From: Bradyrhizobium sp.
Lineage (GTDB): Bacteria > Pseudomonadota > Alphaproteobacteria > Rhizobiales > Xanthobacteraceae
Direction: 5' to 3'
Assembly: GCF_028868675.1 (NCBI RefSeq)
Contig: NZ_JAGWUA010000007.1
Span: forward strand, 1-51,111
DNA length: 51,111 bases
This document shows, one piece after another, positions 9,469 through 19,078 of the stretch (position 1 is the stretch's first letter; every line of letters starts with the position of its first letter). The translations under genes and the position numbers were made by a program. Under the pieces are notes generated by a model that worked only from the letters and a program-made list of their open reading frames with translations, had not been told where the DNA came from and did not search any database.

Positions 9469-10278
9469 TTATATGGGACGCGACCCGCCGTCCACAACCC
9501 GGGCGAACACCAGCGCGTCGACCTGGGCCGCCTTGGCCCGCAGCAAGGCCCGCGCGCAGGCGTCCAGCGTGGCGCCGGAGGTCAGGACATCGTCGACCAG
9601 GACGATGCGACGGCCCTGGACCTCCGATTGACGGTCGGCGGATACCTGGAATGCGCCCTGCACATTGGTGGCGCGCTGGGCGCGCGACAACCCGATCTGC
9701 TGCTCGGTCGCGCGCACCCGCCGCAGCACGTCGCCTCTCGCCTTGACCCCGCTGTGCCGTGCGATGATTCGCGCGAGCGCGCCGGACTGATTGTAGCGGC
9801 GGCGCCATGCCCGCCGCCAATGCAGCGGCACCGGGATCAGCATGTCGGCATCGGTCAGGAGTTCGCGGCCGGCGCGCGCCATCCAGCGGCCCATGGCGGG
9901 CGCGAGATCGGTGCGGTCCTGATATTTGAGTGCATGCACCAGCGTGCGGGCGACGTCGTCGTAGCGCACCGCGGCTCGCGCGCGTTGGTAGGCCGGTGGG
10001 TTGGCGATCGCCTCCATCGACAGCATGTCCGGACCGGGATCGTAGACGAAGGGGATGCCGAGCCGTGGGCAGTAGGGCGGCGCGATGAAGGAGAGCCTGG
10101 CCCAGCACGCCGCGCAGACGCCTTCGCCGTCGACCGGCTCGCGGCAGGACACGCACAGCGTCGGCAGCGCGATGTCGAGCGCAAGCCGCGCGGTCTGCGA
10201 CAGCAAATGACGGCCGGCCACGAGCGCGCCGCGCCAATGACGAACGATGGAACGGGACGGGATGCTGTCGGCCTCCAT
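9469..10278 (-). CDS. comF: ComF family protein (phosphoribosyltransferase-like)
   Basis: A 269-residue ComF-type protein. It has an N-terminal zinc-ribbon-like region with CVSC and CAACW pairs (about 40-60) and a C-terminal phosphoribosyltransferase fold with the PRPP-binding loop RIVLVDDVLTSGATL. ComF is needed for DNA uptake in naturally competent species and is widely conserved in non-competent bacteria, where its role is unclear. It lies 35 bp upstream of grxC on the same strand. Its 5' end is divergent from and close to the methyltransferase gene starting at 10358. Confidence 0.9.
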   Translation of the reverse strand: MEADSIPSRSIVRHWRGALVAGRHLLSQTARLALDIALPTLCVSCREPVDGEGVCAACWARLSFIAPPYCPRLGIPFVYDPGPDMLSMEAIANPPAYQRARAAVRYDDVARTLVHALKYQDRTDLAPAMGRWMARAGRELLTDADMLIPVPLHWRRAWRRRYNQSGALARIIARHSGVKARGDVLRRVRATEQQIGLSRAQRATNVQGAFQVSADRQSEVQGRRIVLVDDVLTSGATLDACARALLRAKAAQVDALVFARVVDGGSRPI

Positions 10279-10357
10279 GGCGGAAAGGCTAGCGCCGCGT
10301 CACGGCCTGCTCAAGCGCCGGATTGCCAGAGCCGTCGGGATCGGCGTAACCAGCGTC

Positions 10358-11203
10358 ATGGCCTCGCCCGTACAAGCACCCCCCGTCCTGTTCGACCGCG
10401 CATTGCTGCACGCCCGGCAGCGCCGCGCGCGGGCGCTGGGGCCGGCGACGTTCCTGCTGGACCGGGTCGACGAGGACATGGCCGACCGGCTCGCCGCGGT
10501 GAAGCGGGATTTTCCCGACGCGGCCGATCTGTGGACGCCGGGCGAGGGCGTCTCGGCGCTGCGCGGCCGCGCATCAGTGCAGCGGATCGCCCTCGATGAG
10601 ACCGGCGAGGAACGGCTGCCCCTGGCGCCCGAGACGCTCGACCTCGTCGCCTCGGCGCTCGCTCTGCAGTTCGTCAACGATCTGCCCGGCGTGCTCGCCC
10701 AGGTCCGCCGCGCGCTGAGGCCAGACGGCCTCCTGCTCGCGGCGATGATCGGCGGCGACAGCCTGATCGAACTGCGGCAGGCCTTTGCCGCTGCCGAAGC
10801 CGAGTGCGAGGGCGGGGTGTCGCCGCGGGTGGCGCCGTTCGCCGACCTGCGCGACATCGGCGCGCTCTTGCAGCGGGCGGGTTTCGCGCTGCCGGTCACC
10901 GACGTCGACCGCGTCGTGGTGCGCTATTCCAATGCTTTCGCCCTGATGCAGGATCTTCGGCGCATGGGGGCGGCCAATGTGCTGATCGAACGGCGGCGCA
11001 CCCTGACGCGGCGGACCACGATGCTGCGCATGGCCGAAATCTATGCGGGACGGTTCGCCGATCCGGATGGCCGCATCCGCGCCACCTTCGACGTGGTCTG
11101 GCTGTCCGGCTGGGCGCCGCATGCGAGCCAGCAGCAGCCGCTGAAGCCCGGCTCGGCCAAGGCGAGCCTTGCGGACGCGGTGAGGAAGGCAAAGCGCGAC
11201 TGA
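10358..11203 (+). CDS. Methyltransferase-fold protein (BioC/NDUFAF5-like)
   Basis: A 281-residue protein with the C-terminal part of a class I SAM methyltransferase domain (LDLVASALALQFVNDLPGVL and LRPDGLLLAAMIGGDSL). The canonical glycine-rich motif I is not evident: the expected position reads FPDAADLWTPGEGVSAL. It resembles alphaproteobacterial homologs of NDUFAF5, a complex I assembly factor that in humans hydroxylates an arginine of a complex I subunit, more than BioC of biotin synthesis. No biotin genes are adjacent. The ATG at 10358 (MASPVQAPPVLFDRALL) is chosen; the longer frame overlaps comF. Function is inferred. Confidence 0.8.
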   Translation: MASPVQAPPVLFDRALLHARQRRARALGPATFLLDRVDEDMADRLAAVKRDFPDAADLWTPGEGVSALRGRASVQRIALDETGEERLPLAPETLDLVASALALQFVNDLPGVLAQVRRALRPDGLLLAAMIGGDSLIELRQAFAAAEAECEGGVSPRVAPFADLRDIGALLQRAGFALPVTDVDRVVVRYSNAFALMQDLRRMGAANVLIERRRTLTRRTTMLRMAEIYAGRFADPDGRIRATFDVVWLSGWAPHASQQQPLKPGSAKASLADAVRKAKRD

Positions 11204-11204
11204 C

Positions 11205-11256
11205 GTGTCCCGAACGCGCTGCAGCGCGTTTGCGCTGCTGCGCAGATCCGGGAAGC
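11205..11256. repeat. Palindromic intergenic repeat, TGTCCCG...CCGGG family
   Basis: A stem-loop sequence with GTCCCGAACGCGCTGCAGCG on the left and CGCTGCTGCGCAGATCCGGG on the right, between two convergent genes. Similar sequences occur at 19031-19066, 20233-20283 and as an inverted pair at 40078-40203. Confidence 0.65.
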
Positions 11257-11258
11257 TC

Positions 11259-11669
11259 TCACATCAACAGATCGATGAGATGCGGGATCAGCGGGATGTC
11301 TGCTGGCGGCATCGGATAGTCGCGCAGCTTGTTGGTGCGGACCCAGGCGAGGGTCTGGCCCTCGCGGGCGACCACCAGCCCTTCCCAGCGACGGCAGATG
11401 TAGAGCGGCATCAGGAGGTGAAAGCTCTCGTAGGCGTGGCTGGCAAAGGTCAGCGGCGCGAGGCACGGCTCGCTGACGGAAATGCCGAGCTCCTCGTGCA
11501 GCTCGCGGATCAAGGTCTGTTCCGGCCGCTCGCCGGGCTCGATCTTGCCGCCGGGAAACTCCCACAGCCCGGCCAGCGTCTTGCCCTCGGGCCGCTGCGC
11601 GATCAGCACGCGCTTGTCGGCGTCGACCAGGGCGCAGGCCACGACCAGGGTCAGTTTGAGATCGGCCAT
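11259..11669 (-). CDS. mutT: 8-oxo-dGTP diphosphatase (Nudix)
   Basis: A 136-residue Nudix hydrolase that removes oxidised dGTP from the nucleotide pool. The complete Nudix box is visible in GGKIEPGERPEQTLIRELHEELGI (about 38-61). The N-terminal ALVDADKRVLIAQRPEGKTLAGLWEFPGG is characteristic of MutT. It lies 25 bp downstream of argJ on the same strand, an arrangement I recall as frequent in this lineage, and converges with the methyltransferase-fold gene. Confidence 0.93.
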   Translation of the reverse strand: MADLKLTLVVACALVDADKRVLIAQRPEGKTLAGLWEFPGGKIEPGERPEQTLIRELHEELGISVSEPCLAPLTFASHAYESFHLLMPLYICRRWEGLVVAREGQTLAWVRTNKLRDYPMPPADIPLIPHLIDLLM

Positions 11670-11694
11670 GCGCGTCGGCTCGGAATGGCTGGGA

Positions 11695-12936
11695 CTACGA
11701 TCGGTAGTCGCCGTTGATCGCGACGTATTCCTTGGTGAGGTCGCAGGTCAGCACGCGGTCGCGGCCCTTGCCGAGCCCGAGCGAGACCTTGATCGCGACC
11801 TTCGGCGCCTTCATCGCCTCCGACACCTCTGCCTCGTCATAGGACGGATCGCGCGCGCCGCTCTTGGCGACGCGGATGCCGTTGAAGGCGATCGAAAGCT
11901 TGTCGCGGTTGGCGGGCTCGCCGGCCTTGCCGACCGCCATCACCACGCGGCCCCAATTGGCGTCCTCGCCGGCGATCGCGGTCTTCACCAGCGGCGAGTT
12001 CGCGATCGACATCGCGATCCTGCGCGCGGAGGCCTTCGACACCGCGCCTTCCACCGTGATCTCGACCAGCTTGCGCGCGCCTTCGCCGTCGCGCGCCACC
12101 TGCTCGGCGAGATCGCCCAGCACCTCGCGGAACGCCTTGACGAAGGCCTTGAGGCGCGGGTCGCCGGCGCGGCTGATTTTTGGCGCGCCATGCGCCGCGG
12201 CGGCACCGGTCGCGAATGCCAGCAGCGTATCCGAGGTCGAGGTGTCGCCGTCGATGGTCACGGCGTTGAAGGTGTCCTCGACGCCGCTCCTGAGCAGCGC
12301 CTGCAGTGCGGCGGGCGCGATCGGCGCGTCGGTGAAGACGAACGACAGCATGGTCGCCATATCAGGCATGATCATGCCGGCGCCCTTGGCCATGCCGTTG
12401 ATGGTCACCCTGGCCTTGCCCAGCTTCACGGTCCTGGTCGCAACCTTCGGGAAGGTGTCGGTGGTCATGATCGCTCTGGCCGCAGCCATCCAGTCGCCGG
12501 GCTCGGCGATGTCGGCGAGCCGTCCGAGCACGCCGTTGAACTTGCTGGCGTCCAGCGGCTCGCCGATCACGCCGGTCGAGGCCAGGAAGATCTCGTTCTG
12601 GCTGCAGCCGACGGCCTTGGCGGCGATCGCGGCGGTGAGCGCGGTGGACTGGCGGCCGGTCTTGCCGGTGAAGGCGTTGGCATTGCCGGAATTGACGACG
12701 AGGGCGCGCGCCTTGCCGCCTCTCAGCTTGGCGCGGCACCATTCCACCGGCGCCGAGGGGCACTTCGACTTCGTGAAGACGCCGGCGACCGCGGTGCCCT
12801 TGTCCATCACCGCGAGCAGCACGTCGGTGCGGTTCTTGTAGCGGATGCCGGCCTCGGCGGTGGCGAGCCTGACGCCCGCGATCGCGGGCATGGCGGGAAC
12901 GTCCGTGGGAGCGAGCGGGGAGACGGTGGAGGACAT
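11695..12936 (-). CDS. argJ: Bifunctional glutamate N-acetyltransferase / amino-acid N-acetyltransferase
   Basis: Ornithine acetyltransferase of the cyclic arginine pathway. It moves the acetyl group from N-acetylornithine to glutamate and may also make acetylglutamate from acetyl-CoA. The 413-residue precursor self-cleaves before a Thr nucleophile, here Thr195 in [16 protein letters not shown]. The alpha chain includes [13 protein letters not shown] and the beta chain ends with the family-typical [17 protein letters not shown]. The start [10 protein letters not shown] is chosen; the longer frame extends into a palindromic repeat. Upstream lies the parvulin-type isomerase gene, same strand. 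Confidence 0.96.
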   Translation of the reverse strand: MSSTVSPLAPTDVPAMPAIAGVRLATAEAGIRYKNRTDVLLAVMDKGTAVAGVFTKSKCPSAPVEWCRAKLRGGKARALVVNSGNANAFTGKTGRQSTALTAAIAAKAVGCSQNEIFLASTGVIGEPLDASKFNGVLGRLADIAEPGDWMAAARAIMTTDTFPKVATRTVKLGKARVTINGMAKGAGMIMPDMATMLSFVFTDAPIAPAALQALLRSGVEDTFNAVTIDGDTSTSDTLLAFATGAAAAHGAPKISRAGDPRLKAFVKAFREVLGDLAEQVARDGEGARKLVEITVEGAVSKASARRIAMSIANSPLVKTAIAGEDANWGRVVMAVGKAGEPANRDKLSIAFNGIRVAKSGARDPSYDEAEVSEAMKAPKVAIKVSLGLGKGRDRVLTCDLTKEYVAINGDYRS

Positions 12937-12960
12937 GGAAATGATTCCGGCAAATGACAT

Positions 12961-13056
12961 CGTCATGGCGGGGCCTGTCCCGGCCATCCACGATCCTTTC
13001 CCGCCATGAGAGGCCTCAAAGACGTGGATGCCCGGCGCGAGGCCGGGCATGACGTC
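12961..13056. repeat. Palindromic intergenic repeat between ppi and argJ
   Basis: Inverted arms GTCATGGC...CCGGCCATCCACG (left) and CGTGGATGCCCGGC...GGCCGGGCATGACG (right) enclose a short spacer. It belongs to a different repeat family from the REPIN elements and lies wholly in the gap upstream of argJ, where it would form part of the argJ leader if the two genes are cotranscribed. Confidence 0.7.
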
Positions 13057-13086
13057 AAACTACTGAAGTTCGTGCGCGAAGTCGAT

Positions 13087-14013
13087 TTACTTCTTCGCCG
13101 GCGGCGCCATCTTGTTGTCGGCGGGCTTGGGCGCGTCCTTCGCGGTGTCCTTGGCCGCATCGGCGGCCGGCTTGTCCAGGCGCTCGACCTTGGCGGCCTC
13201 GCGCAGCTTGGCGACGTAGTCGGCCTGGGCCTTGCGGGTGACGTAGGTCTCGATCTGGCCCTTGACCTGATCGAATTCCGGCGCCTTGCGGGCACGCTTC
13301 TCCTCGACCTTGATGATGTGCCAGCCGAACTGCGACTTCACGGGGTCGGAGATCTTGCCGGGCTCGAGCGTGAACGCAACGGCCGAGAATTCCGGCACCA
13401 TCTGCTCCTTGGTGAAGAAGCCGAGGTCGCCGCCGTCGGCCGAGCCCGGATCCTTGGACTTCTTCTTGGCGAGCTCGGCGAAATCGGCGCCCTTGTCGAG
13501 CTCCGCCTTCACCGCCTTGGCCTCGTCCTCGGTCTCGACCAGGATGTGGCGGGCGCGCACCTCCTGCTCGCCGGTGATCTGCTTGGAAGCCTCGTCATAG
13601 ACCTTCTTCATGGCGTCGTCGGTGGTCGCGGCCTTGCCTTCGCTGGCGAGCAGGCTGTCCATCAGCAGGCGGTTGCGCGCGAAGGCGAGGCGCTTCTTGA
13701 ACTCCTCGCTGTCGCCGACCTTCTTGTCCTCGGCGGCCTTGGCGACGATCTTCATGTCGATCAGGAAGGCCAGCACGTTCTCGTCCTTGGTCGCCGGATC
13801 CATCTGAGCCAGGCTCGGTCCGAGCTCCTCCTCGGCGAGCGCCACGTCGCTCTTCTTGATCTCGGCACCGTTGACCTTGGCCAGCACCGGATCGTCGGCA
13901 GCCCGAACCGGGCTGGCGGCGAGCGCCAGGGTCATCGCCAGGCCGAGGCATCCCGCCAGAGCAGAGGCAAGACGGAAGCGCTGGCCGGTGGTTGCCGGGA
14001 ACGAGGTGGTCAT
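13087..14013 (-). CDS. Parvulin-type peptidyl-prolyl cis-trans isomerase (periplasmic)
   Basis: A 308-residue SurA/PrsA-like foldase. The N-terminus has a Sec signal (LASALAGCLGLAMTLALAASPVRAA, cleavage near 38). A SurA-type N-domain (about 40-150) precedes the parvulin domain (about 153-250) with VRARHILVETEDEAKAV, SKDPGSADGGDLGFF and SQFGWHIIKVE. The tail is Lys/Ala/Pro-rich and ends NKMAPPAKK. It likely assists folding of exported proteins in the periplasm. It is divergent from secA across a 343-bp gap, which puts a translocase gene and an export foldase back to back. Confidence 0.92.
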   Translation of the reverse strand: MTTSFPATTGQRFRLASALAGCLGLAMTLALAASPVRAADDPVLAKVNGAEIKKSDVALAEEELGPSLAQMDPATKDENVLAFLIDMKIVAKAAEDKKVGDSEEFKKRLAFARNRLLMDSLLASEGKAATTDDAMKKVYDEASKQITGEQEVRARHILVETEDEAKAVKAELDKGADFAELAKKKSKDPGSADGGDLGFFTKEQMVPEFSAVAFTLEPGKISDPVKSQFGWHIIKVEEKRARKAPEFDQVKGQIETYVTRKAQADYVAKLREAAKVERLDKPAADAAKDTAKDAPKPADNKMAPPAKK

Positions 14014-14356
14014 GGAAGATCCTTATGTTGAAGCAGGGTGCTCGAGCGGGGCGGACACTCGCCCAATCGGGGGGCCTTGGCAACGCGAAAAGTCTGTCAA
14101 AATGATGATTTGGCGGCGTTCCGGTCGCCGTTGACAAGGCCCCGACCCGGCCATATCTCTGCGCGGTCGCGTCAATGGCGATAGCGTTTATTTTGCAGCG
14201 TTTTCGGCCGTTGAACCCAGATTTGCTTAATTCCCACCCATATGGCGGATGACCCGCAGGCCGGGGCTGGCACCCGAGGCGTCACGGTGAGTTGATAGGC
14301 AAGTTGGTGACCACCTCTCGGCCGCGACGCGGTAATCGCGAACACAGGAATTTGGC
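14014..14356. other. Divergent intergenic region between the parvulin isomerase and secA
   Basis: This 343-bp gap must hold the promoters for both divergent genes. A purine-rich AGGAA lies just before the secA ATG. An AT-richer patch near 14180-14235 (TTTATTTTGCAGCG, TTTGCTTAATTCC) may be promoter DNA. I found no tRNA, repeat or clear operator. Confidence 0.4.
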
Positions 14357-17197
14357 ATGATCGGCGCGCTCGCCCGCAAGTTTTTCGGCTCCGCCAACGA
14401 CCGTCGGGTCAAGGGTTACCAGTCCCGCGTCAACGCCATCAACGCGCTGGAGGCGGAACTCGCAAAACTCTCGGACGACGCGCTGAAGGCCCGCACCGCC
14501 GAATTCAGGCAGCAGCTCGCCGGCGGCAAGACGCTCGACGATATCCTGGTACCGGCCTTTGCCACCGTCCGCGAAGCCGCCAAGCGCACGCTCGGCCAGC
14601 GCCATTTCGACGTCCAGCTGATCGGCGGCATGGTGCTGCACGAGGGCGACATCGCCGAGATGAAGACCGGCGAAGGCAAGACGCTGGTGGCAACGCTTGC
14701 GGTCTATCTGAACGCGCTCGCCGGCAAGGGCGTGCATGTCGTGACCGTGAACGATTACCTCGCCCGTCGCGACTCCGGCTGGATGGGCCAGATCTACGGC
14801 TTCCTCGGCATGACCACCGGCGTGATCGTCCATGGCCTGGACGATGCCGAGCGCAAGGCGGCTTACGCCTGCGACATCACCTACGGCACCAACAACGAAT
14901 ACGGCTTCGACTATCTGCGCGACAACATGAAGTACCGTCTGGAGGACATGGTCCAGCGCGGGCACTACTACGCCATCGTCGACGAAGTGGACTCGATCCT
15001 GATCGACGAGGCGCGCACGCCGCTGATCATCTCCGGTCCGCTCGACGACCGCTCGGATTTCTACAACACCATCGACACCTTCTTCCCCAGGCTCGACAAG
15101 TCCGACTACGAGGTCGACGAGAAGCAGCGCACCGTGACCCTGACCGAAGTCGGCATGGAGAAGCTCGAAGGCCTGTTGCGCGATGCCGGCCAGCTGCGGG
15201 GCGAATCCCTCTACGACGTCGAGAACGTCTCGGTCGTGCACCACGTCAACCAGGCGCTGCGCGCGCATACGCTGTTCACGCGCGACAAGGACTACATCGT
15301 CCGCGACGACGAGGTCGTGATCATCGACGAGTTCACCGGCCGCATGATGCCGGGCCGGCGCTATTCGGAAGGCCTGCACCAGGCGCTGGAGGCCAAGGAG
15401 CACGTCCAGGTCCAGCCCGAGAACCAGACGCTCGCCTCCATCACCTTCCAGAACTATTTCCGCATGTACGAGAAGCTCGCGGGCATGACCGGCACGGCTG
15501 CGACCGAGGCCGACGAATTGTTCGACATCTACCAGCTCGAGGTCGTGGAGATCCCGACCAACCTGCCGGTGGCGCGCCTCGACGAGGACGACGAGGTCTA
15601 CCGCACGCAGAAGGAAAAATACGCCGCCATCCTCGCCGAGATCGAGCGGGCCAATGCGCGCCTGCAGCCGGTTCTGGTCGGCACCGCCTCGATCGAGAAG
15701 TCGGAAGTGCTCGCCGAATTCCTCAAGCAGAACGGCTACAAGCAGATCGATTTCGGCAAGGAGAACGCGCTGGACAAGCTCTACGCTGCGGCCCGCGCCG
15801 GCAAACCGGCGAAGCTGTTCGCGGTGCTGAACGCGCGCTTCCACGAGCAGGAAGCCTATATCGTGGCGGAAGCCGGCGTGCCCGGCGCGATCACCATCGC
15901 CACCAACATGGCCGGCCGCGGCACCGACATCAAGCTCGGCGGCTCGCTCGACATGCGGATCAAGCAGGAGATCGCAGGCATCGAGGACGAGGCCGAGAAG
16001 GCCAGGCGGATCGAGCAGATCAAGGCCGACGTCGAGCGCTTCCGCGAGATCGTGCTGAAGGCCGAGGAGACGGTCGAGATCGAGCCGGCCAAGGGAAGCA
16101 AGCCGGCCAAGACCGTGAACAAGCCCGGCGGCCTCTACATCATCGGCTCCGAGCGGCACGAGTCCCGCCGCATCGACAACCAGCTCCGCGGCCGTTCCGG
16201 CCGTCAGGGCGACCCCGGTCGCTCGAAGTTCTTCCTGTCGCTGGAAGACGACCTGATGCGCATCTTCGGCTCGGATCGTCTGGACAGCATGCTGCAGCGG
16301 CTCGGCCTGCAGGAGGGCGAGGCCATCATCCATCCCTGGATCAACAAGGCGCTGGAGAAGGCGCAGCAGAAGGTCGAGGCGCGCAACTTCGACATCCGCA
16401 AGAACCTCCTGAAGTTCGACAACGTCCAGAACGACCAGCGCAAGGTGATCTTCGACCAGCGCGTCGAGCTGATGAAGGACGAGAGCGTCGCCGAGACCGT
16501 CGCCGACATGCGCCACGTCTATGTCGAGGACCTCGTCGCCAAGCACGTGCCCGAGCATGTCTATGCCGAGCAGTGGGACGTCGCCGGCCTGAAGGACGAG
16601 CTGAAGCGCGTGCTCGACCTCGACCTGCCGGTCGACGCATGGGCCAAGGAAGAGGGCATCGCCGACGAGGAACTGCTCTCGCGCATCGAGACGCGCGCCG
16701 ACGAGCACATGGCGGCCAAGGTCGCGCAATGGGGTCCCGACGTGATGCGCTACGTCGAGAAGACCATTCTGCTGCAGACGCTGGATCATCTCTGGCGCGA
16801 GCACCTGATCATGCTCGACCATCTGCGCCAGGTGATTGGCTTGCGCGGCTATGGCCAGCGCGATCCCCTGCAGGAATACAAGACCGAAGCCTTCAACCTC
16901 TTCCAGGAGATGAGCTCGCATTTGCGCGAGGCGGTCACCGCGCAACTGATGCGGGTCGAGATCGTGCCGCCGGAGCAGGAGGCGCCGGTGCTGCCGCAGA
17001 TGGAGGGCCACAAGCTCGATCCGAACACCGGCGAGGACGAGATGGCCTTCGCCGGCGCCACGCTGGTGCCGCAGGGCGGCGCCGCCGCGCAGCGCGATCC
17101 GAAAAACCCGAGCTCGTGGGGCAAGGTCGGCCGCAACGAGGACTGTCCCTGCGGCTCCGGCAAGAAGTACAAGCACTGCCACGGCAAGTACGGATAG
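14357..17197 (+). CDS. secA: Preprotein translocase ATPase SecA
   Basis: ATP-driven motor of the Sec export pathway, working with SecYEG at the inner membrane. The 946-residue protein begins [22 protein letters not shown]. It has the Walker A region [14 protein letters not shown] (about 102-115), the DEAD-like box [19 protein letters not shown], the preprotein crosslinking domain, and [13 protein letters not shown] and [13 protein letters not shown] in the second nucleotide-binding domain. The extreme C-terminus carries the zinc-binding SEC-C motif [17 protein letters not shown], which binds SecB or ribosomes. Full length and intact. It converges with the L,D-transpeptidase gene. Confidence 0.98.
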   Translation: MIGALARKFFGSANDRRVKGYQSRVNAINALEAELAKLSDDALKARTAEFRQQLAGGKTLDDILVPAFATVREAAKRTLGQRHFDVQLIGGMVLHEGDIAEMKTGEGKTLVATLAVYLNALAGKGVHVVTVNDYLARRDSGWMGQIYGFLGMTTGVIVHGLDDAERKAAYACDITYGTNNEYGFDYLRDNMKYRLEDMVQRGHYYAIVDEVDSILIDEARTPLIISGPLDDRSDFYNTIDTFFPRLDKSDYEVDEKQRTVTLTEVGMEKLEGLLRDAGQLRGESLYDVENVSVVHHVNQALRAHTLFTRDKDYIVRDDEVVIIDEFTGRMMPGRRYSEGLHQALEAKEHVQVQPENQTLASITFQNYFRMYEKLAGMTGTAATEADELFDIYQLEVVEIPTNLPVARLDEDDEVYRTQKEKYAAILAEIERANARLQPVLVGTASIEKSEVLAEFLKQNGYKQIDFGKENALDKLYAAARAGKPAKLFAVLNARFHEQEAYIVAEAGVPGAITIATNMAGRGTDIKLGGSLDMRIKQEIAGIEDEAEKARRIEQIKADVERFREIVLKAEETVEIEPAKGSKPAKTVNKPGGLYIIGSERHESRRIDNQLRGRSGRQGDPGRSKFFLSLEDDLMRIFGSDRLDSMLQRLGLQEGEAIIHPWINKALEKAQQKVEARNFDIRKNLLKFDNVQNDQRKVIFDQRVELMKDESVAETVADMRHVYVEDLVAKHVPEHVYAEQWDVAGLKDELKRVLDLDLPVDAWAKEEGIADEELLSRIETRADEHMAAKVAQWGPDVMRYVEKTILLQTLDHLWREHLIMLDHLRQVIGLRGYGQRDPLQEYKTEAFNLFQEMSSHLREAVTAQLMRVEIVPPEQEAPVLPQMEGHKLDPNTGEDEMAFAGATLVPQGGAAAQRDPKNPSSWGKVGRNEDCPCGSGKKYKHCHGKYG

Positions 17198-17276
17198 TGG
17201 GTGCCACGGTCCCCGGCTTCGCTGGTCAAACCGGCGCGTAATAGCGGTAGCGGCTGATACAGCGCGAGCTACACGC

Positions 17277-18761
17277 TCACTTCATCGCCGAGAAGCGGCT
17301 GTCGAATGAGCTCGACTGCACCACCGGCGCGGCGCCGGCCATCTGGGTGCTGGCTGCGGCCGGCGCTGCGGCCTCTGCCGGCTTCGGTTCGGCATGCTTT
17401 GCGGCCGCGACCGATTTCGGTGCGTCATGATGCGGCACGATCCGTGTCACTGCGGCCTTCAGCCGGGATGCGGCCGTGGCCGGCGTCGTCGAGGCGGTGG
17501 CGGCCGGCGATGGCGAGGCGGTCGCGGTGGTGTCGGCGCTTCCCACGCCCATCTTGCGCGCGAGGTTGGAGAAGAAGCTGCCCCCCGACTGGGTCGCAGG
17601 CGTGGCTGCCGCGACGCGCGTCGGCGCGGCTTGCGCCGGTACGGCGACGACGGGCTCTTCCTGCGCAGCCGCCGCGGCCTGTGCGAGATTGGGTTTTGGC
17701 GGGTTGACGGTCGAGGGGATCGTCCCCGGCGCCTTCGACAGCGCGAGCAGCGACAGGCTCTGGCCGTCGCTGCTGCCGTCCGACAGGCCGGTATTGCCAT
17801 CGGGAATTTTGGCGGCGAACACCTTGTTCATGCCGCCGTCGATGCCGGTGTTCATGCGCGCGACCGGCGTGCCCTTGGCGACGAGCCTGGCGTACTGGGC
17901 TTCGTCCTGCTGCTGCTTCTCGCGCACCGCCTGCTGGATCTCCTCGGGGATCACATAGGCCGGGCATTTCGCGGCCGCGTCGAACACCGGCTCGCGCCTG
18001 GCGTCCGGCGCCTTGACCGCGTCGAACACGTACTTCTTCTCGCAGAAATCGACCTTCGGCTCCTGCCGCGTCACCTCGAAATGATCATAGCCTTCCTTGA
18101 TCATCTTCCAGAACGCCATGTTCGGGTTGTTGCGGTGCTTGGCCATGTTCACCGGCGTCATCCGGAACGGATAGGCCTGCAGCTGGAACGCCTTCTGGCC
18201 GCCGAAGAAGGATTCGCGTCCCAGCGAATAGATCTCGGCGATCTGCTCGTCCGTCATCGCGTAACAGCCGCGCGAGGAGCAGTCGCCGTGCACCATGAGC
18301 TGCGAGCCGGTGCGGCCCAGCGCGCGGTCGAACGCGTTCGGATAGCCGGTGTTGAACGAGAGATAATAGGCCGACTGCGGATTCATCTGGCTCGGGTTGA
18401 TCGAGTAGAACCCCTCAGGCGCCTGACGGTCGCCTTCGCGCACCTTCGGGCCGAGATCGCCCGACCAGCGGCAGATCGGATAGGTCTTGAGCAGCGCGAA
18501 CTGGCCGGAGCGGGTCTGCTTCCAGACCTCGAGCTCGGCCTCCTGCTTGAACAGGCGGACCAGGATCGGCGACTGCAGATCCATGTCCTTCTCGTTCATT
18601 GCGGCGATGAGCTTCGGCGGGACGGGCTGGTTGGCCTTGGCGTTGTTCGCGAGCGAAATCTGGTCGGAGTCGCAGCCGGCCAGCAGCACGCTGGCGGTCA
18701 GCGCGACCGACGCCAAAAGCGCGCGTGCGAGCGAGCTAGAAATCAAGACGGGACCCCACAC
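17277..18761 (-). CDS. L,D-transpeptidase family lipoprotein (YafK-like)
   Basis: A 494-residue exported protein. The signal peptide ends in a lipobox (VLLAGC, lipidated Cys near residue 29), predicting a lipoprotein. The catalytic YkuD domain (about 65-240) contains VHGDCSSRGCYAMT with the active Cys at about 166 and the His three residues before the first Cys of the motif. These enzymes form 3-3 crosslinks in peptidoglycan or attach proteins to it. After about 290 there is a long Ala/Pro/Ser/Thr-rich extension (VVAVPAQAAPTRVAAATPAT and similar) that looks disordered and may span the periplasm. It is separated from accA by 317 bp and converges with secA. Confidence 0.9.
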   Translation of the reverse strand: MWGPVLISSSLARALLASVALTASVLLAGCDSDQISLANNAKANQPVPPKLIAAMNEKDMDLQSPILVRLFKQEAELEVWKQTRSGQFALLKTYPICRWSGDLGPKVREGDRQAPEGFYSINPSQMNPQSAYYLSFNTGYPNAFDRALGRTGSQLMVHGDCSSRGCYAMTDEQIAEIYSLGRESFFGGQKAFQLQAYPFRMTPVNMAKHRNNPNMAFWKMIKEGYDHFEVTRQEPKVDFCEKKYVFDAVKAPDARREPVFDAAAKCPAYVIPEEIQQAVREKQQQDEAQYARLVAKGTPVARMNTGIDGGMNKVFAAKIPDGNTGLSDGSSDGQSLSLLALSKAPGTIPSTVNPPKPNLAQAAAAAQEEPVVAVPAQAAPTRVAAATPATQSGGSFFSNLARKMGVGSADTTATASPSPAATASTTPATAASRLKAAVTRIVPHHDAPKSVAAAKHAEPKPAEAAAPAAASTQMAGAAPVVQSSSFDSRFSAMK

Positions 18762-18958
18762 TCACCAGGCAATTTCCGCAAAAACCCCAAGCGTCATGCC
18801 CTGAAGCCATTGATTAAAATTCTAACCGCTGGGTCAGGTCGTCGCAACCCGAGGCGGGATCACGAGGACGTTGGCCCTTGGGCATGGTCAACAGAGCCTA
18901 AACTTCAGCCTTTATTGCGGCCGAGCGGCCCAATTGCGGCCGGGATCGCAGATTCGGG

Positions 18959-18988
18959 CAAAAAAAGGGTTAATGGCGCCTTAACCCG
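18959..18988 (-). terminator. Rho-independent terminator of accA
   Basis: On the minus strand, GGGTTAAGGCGCCATTAACCC forms a 7-bp GGGTTAA/TTAACCC stem, extended by a nearly self-complementary centre, and is followed directly by seven T. It lies about 90 bp past the accA stop, just beyond a palindromic repeat. Confidence 0.8.
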
Positions 18989-19030
18989 CCGCATTGGCAG
19001 GATTGGCCGGGTGGAGCGGGGTGGGGGTTT

Positions 19031-19066
19031 CGTGCCCCGGACGCAGCGCAGCGCTTCCGGGACACG
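19031..19066. repeat. Palindromic repeat downstream of accA
   Basis: CGTGCCCCGGA and TCCGGGACACG arms around a GCAGCGCAGC centre. It is a short member of the same family as the repeats at 11205 and 20233. It sits between the accA stop and its terminator. Confidence 0.6.
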
Positions 19067-19078
19067 AAATGGAGCAAA

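Noticed and set aside
14282..17182. A 966-codon open frame antisense to secA
   Set aside because: It lies wholly opposite a full-length, motif-complete secA. Long antisense frames are expected in GC-rich codon-biased DNA. Its translation is Leu/Val/His/Asp-rich with no family resemblance.
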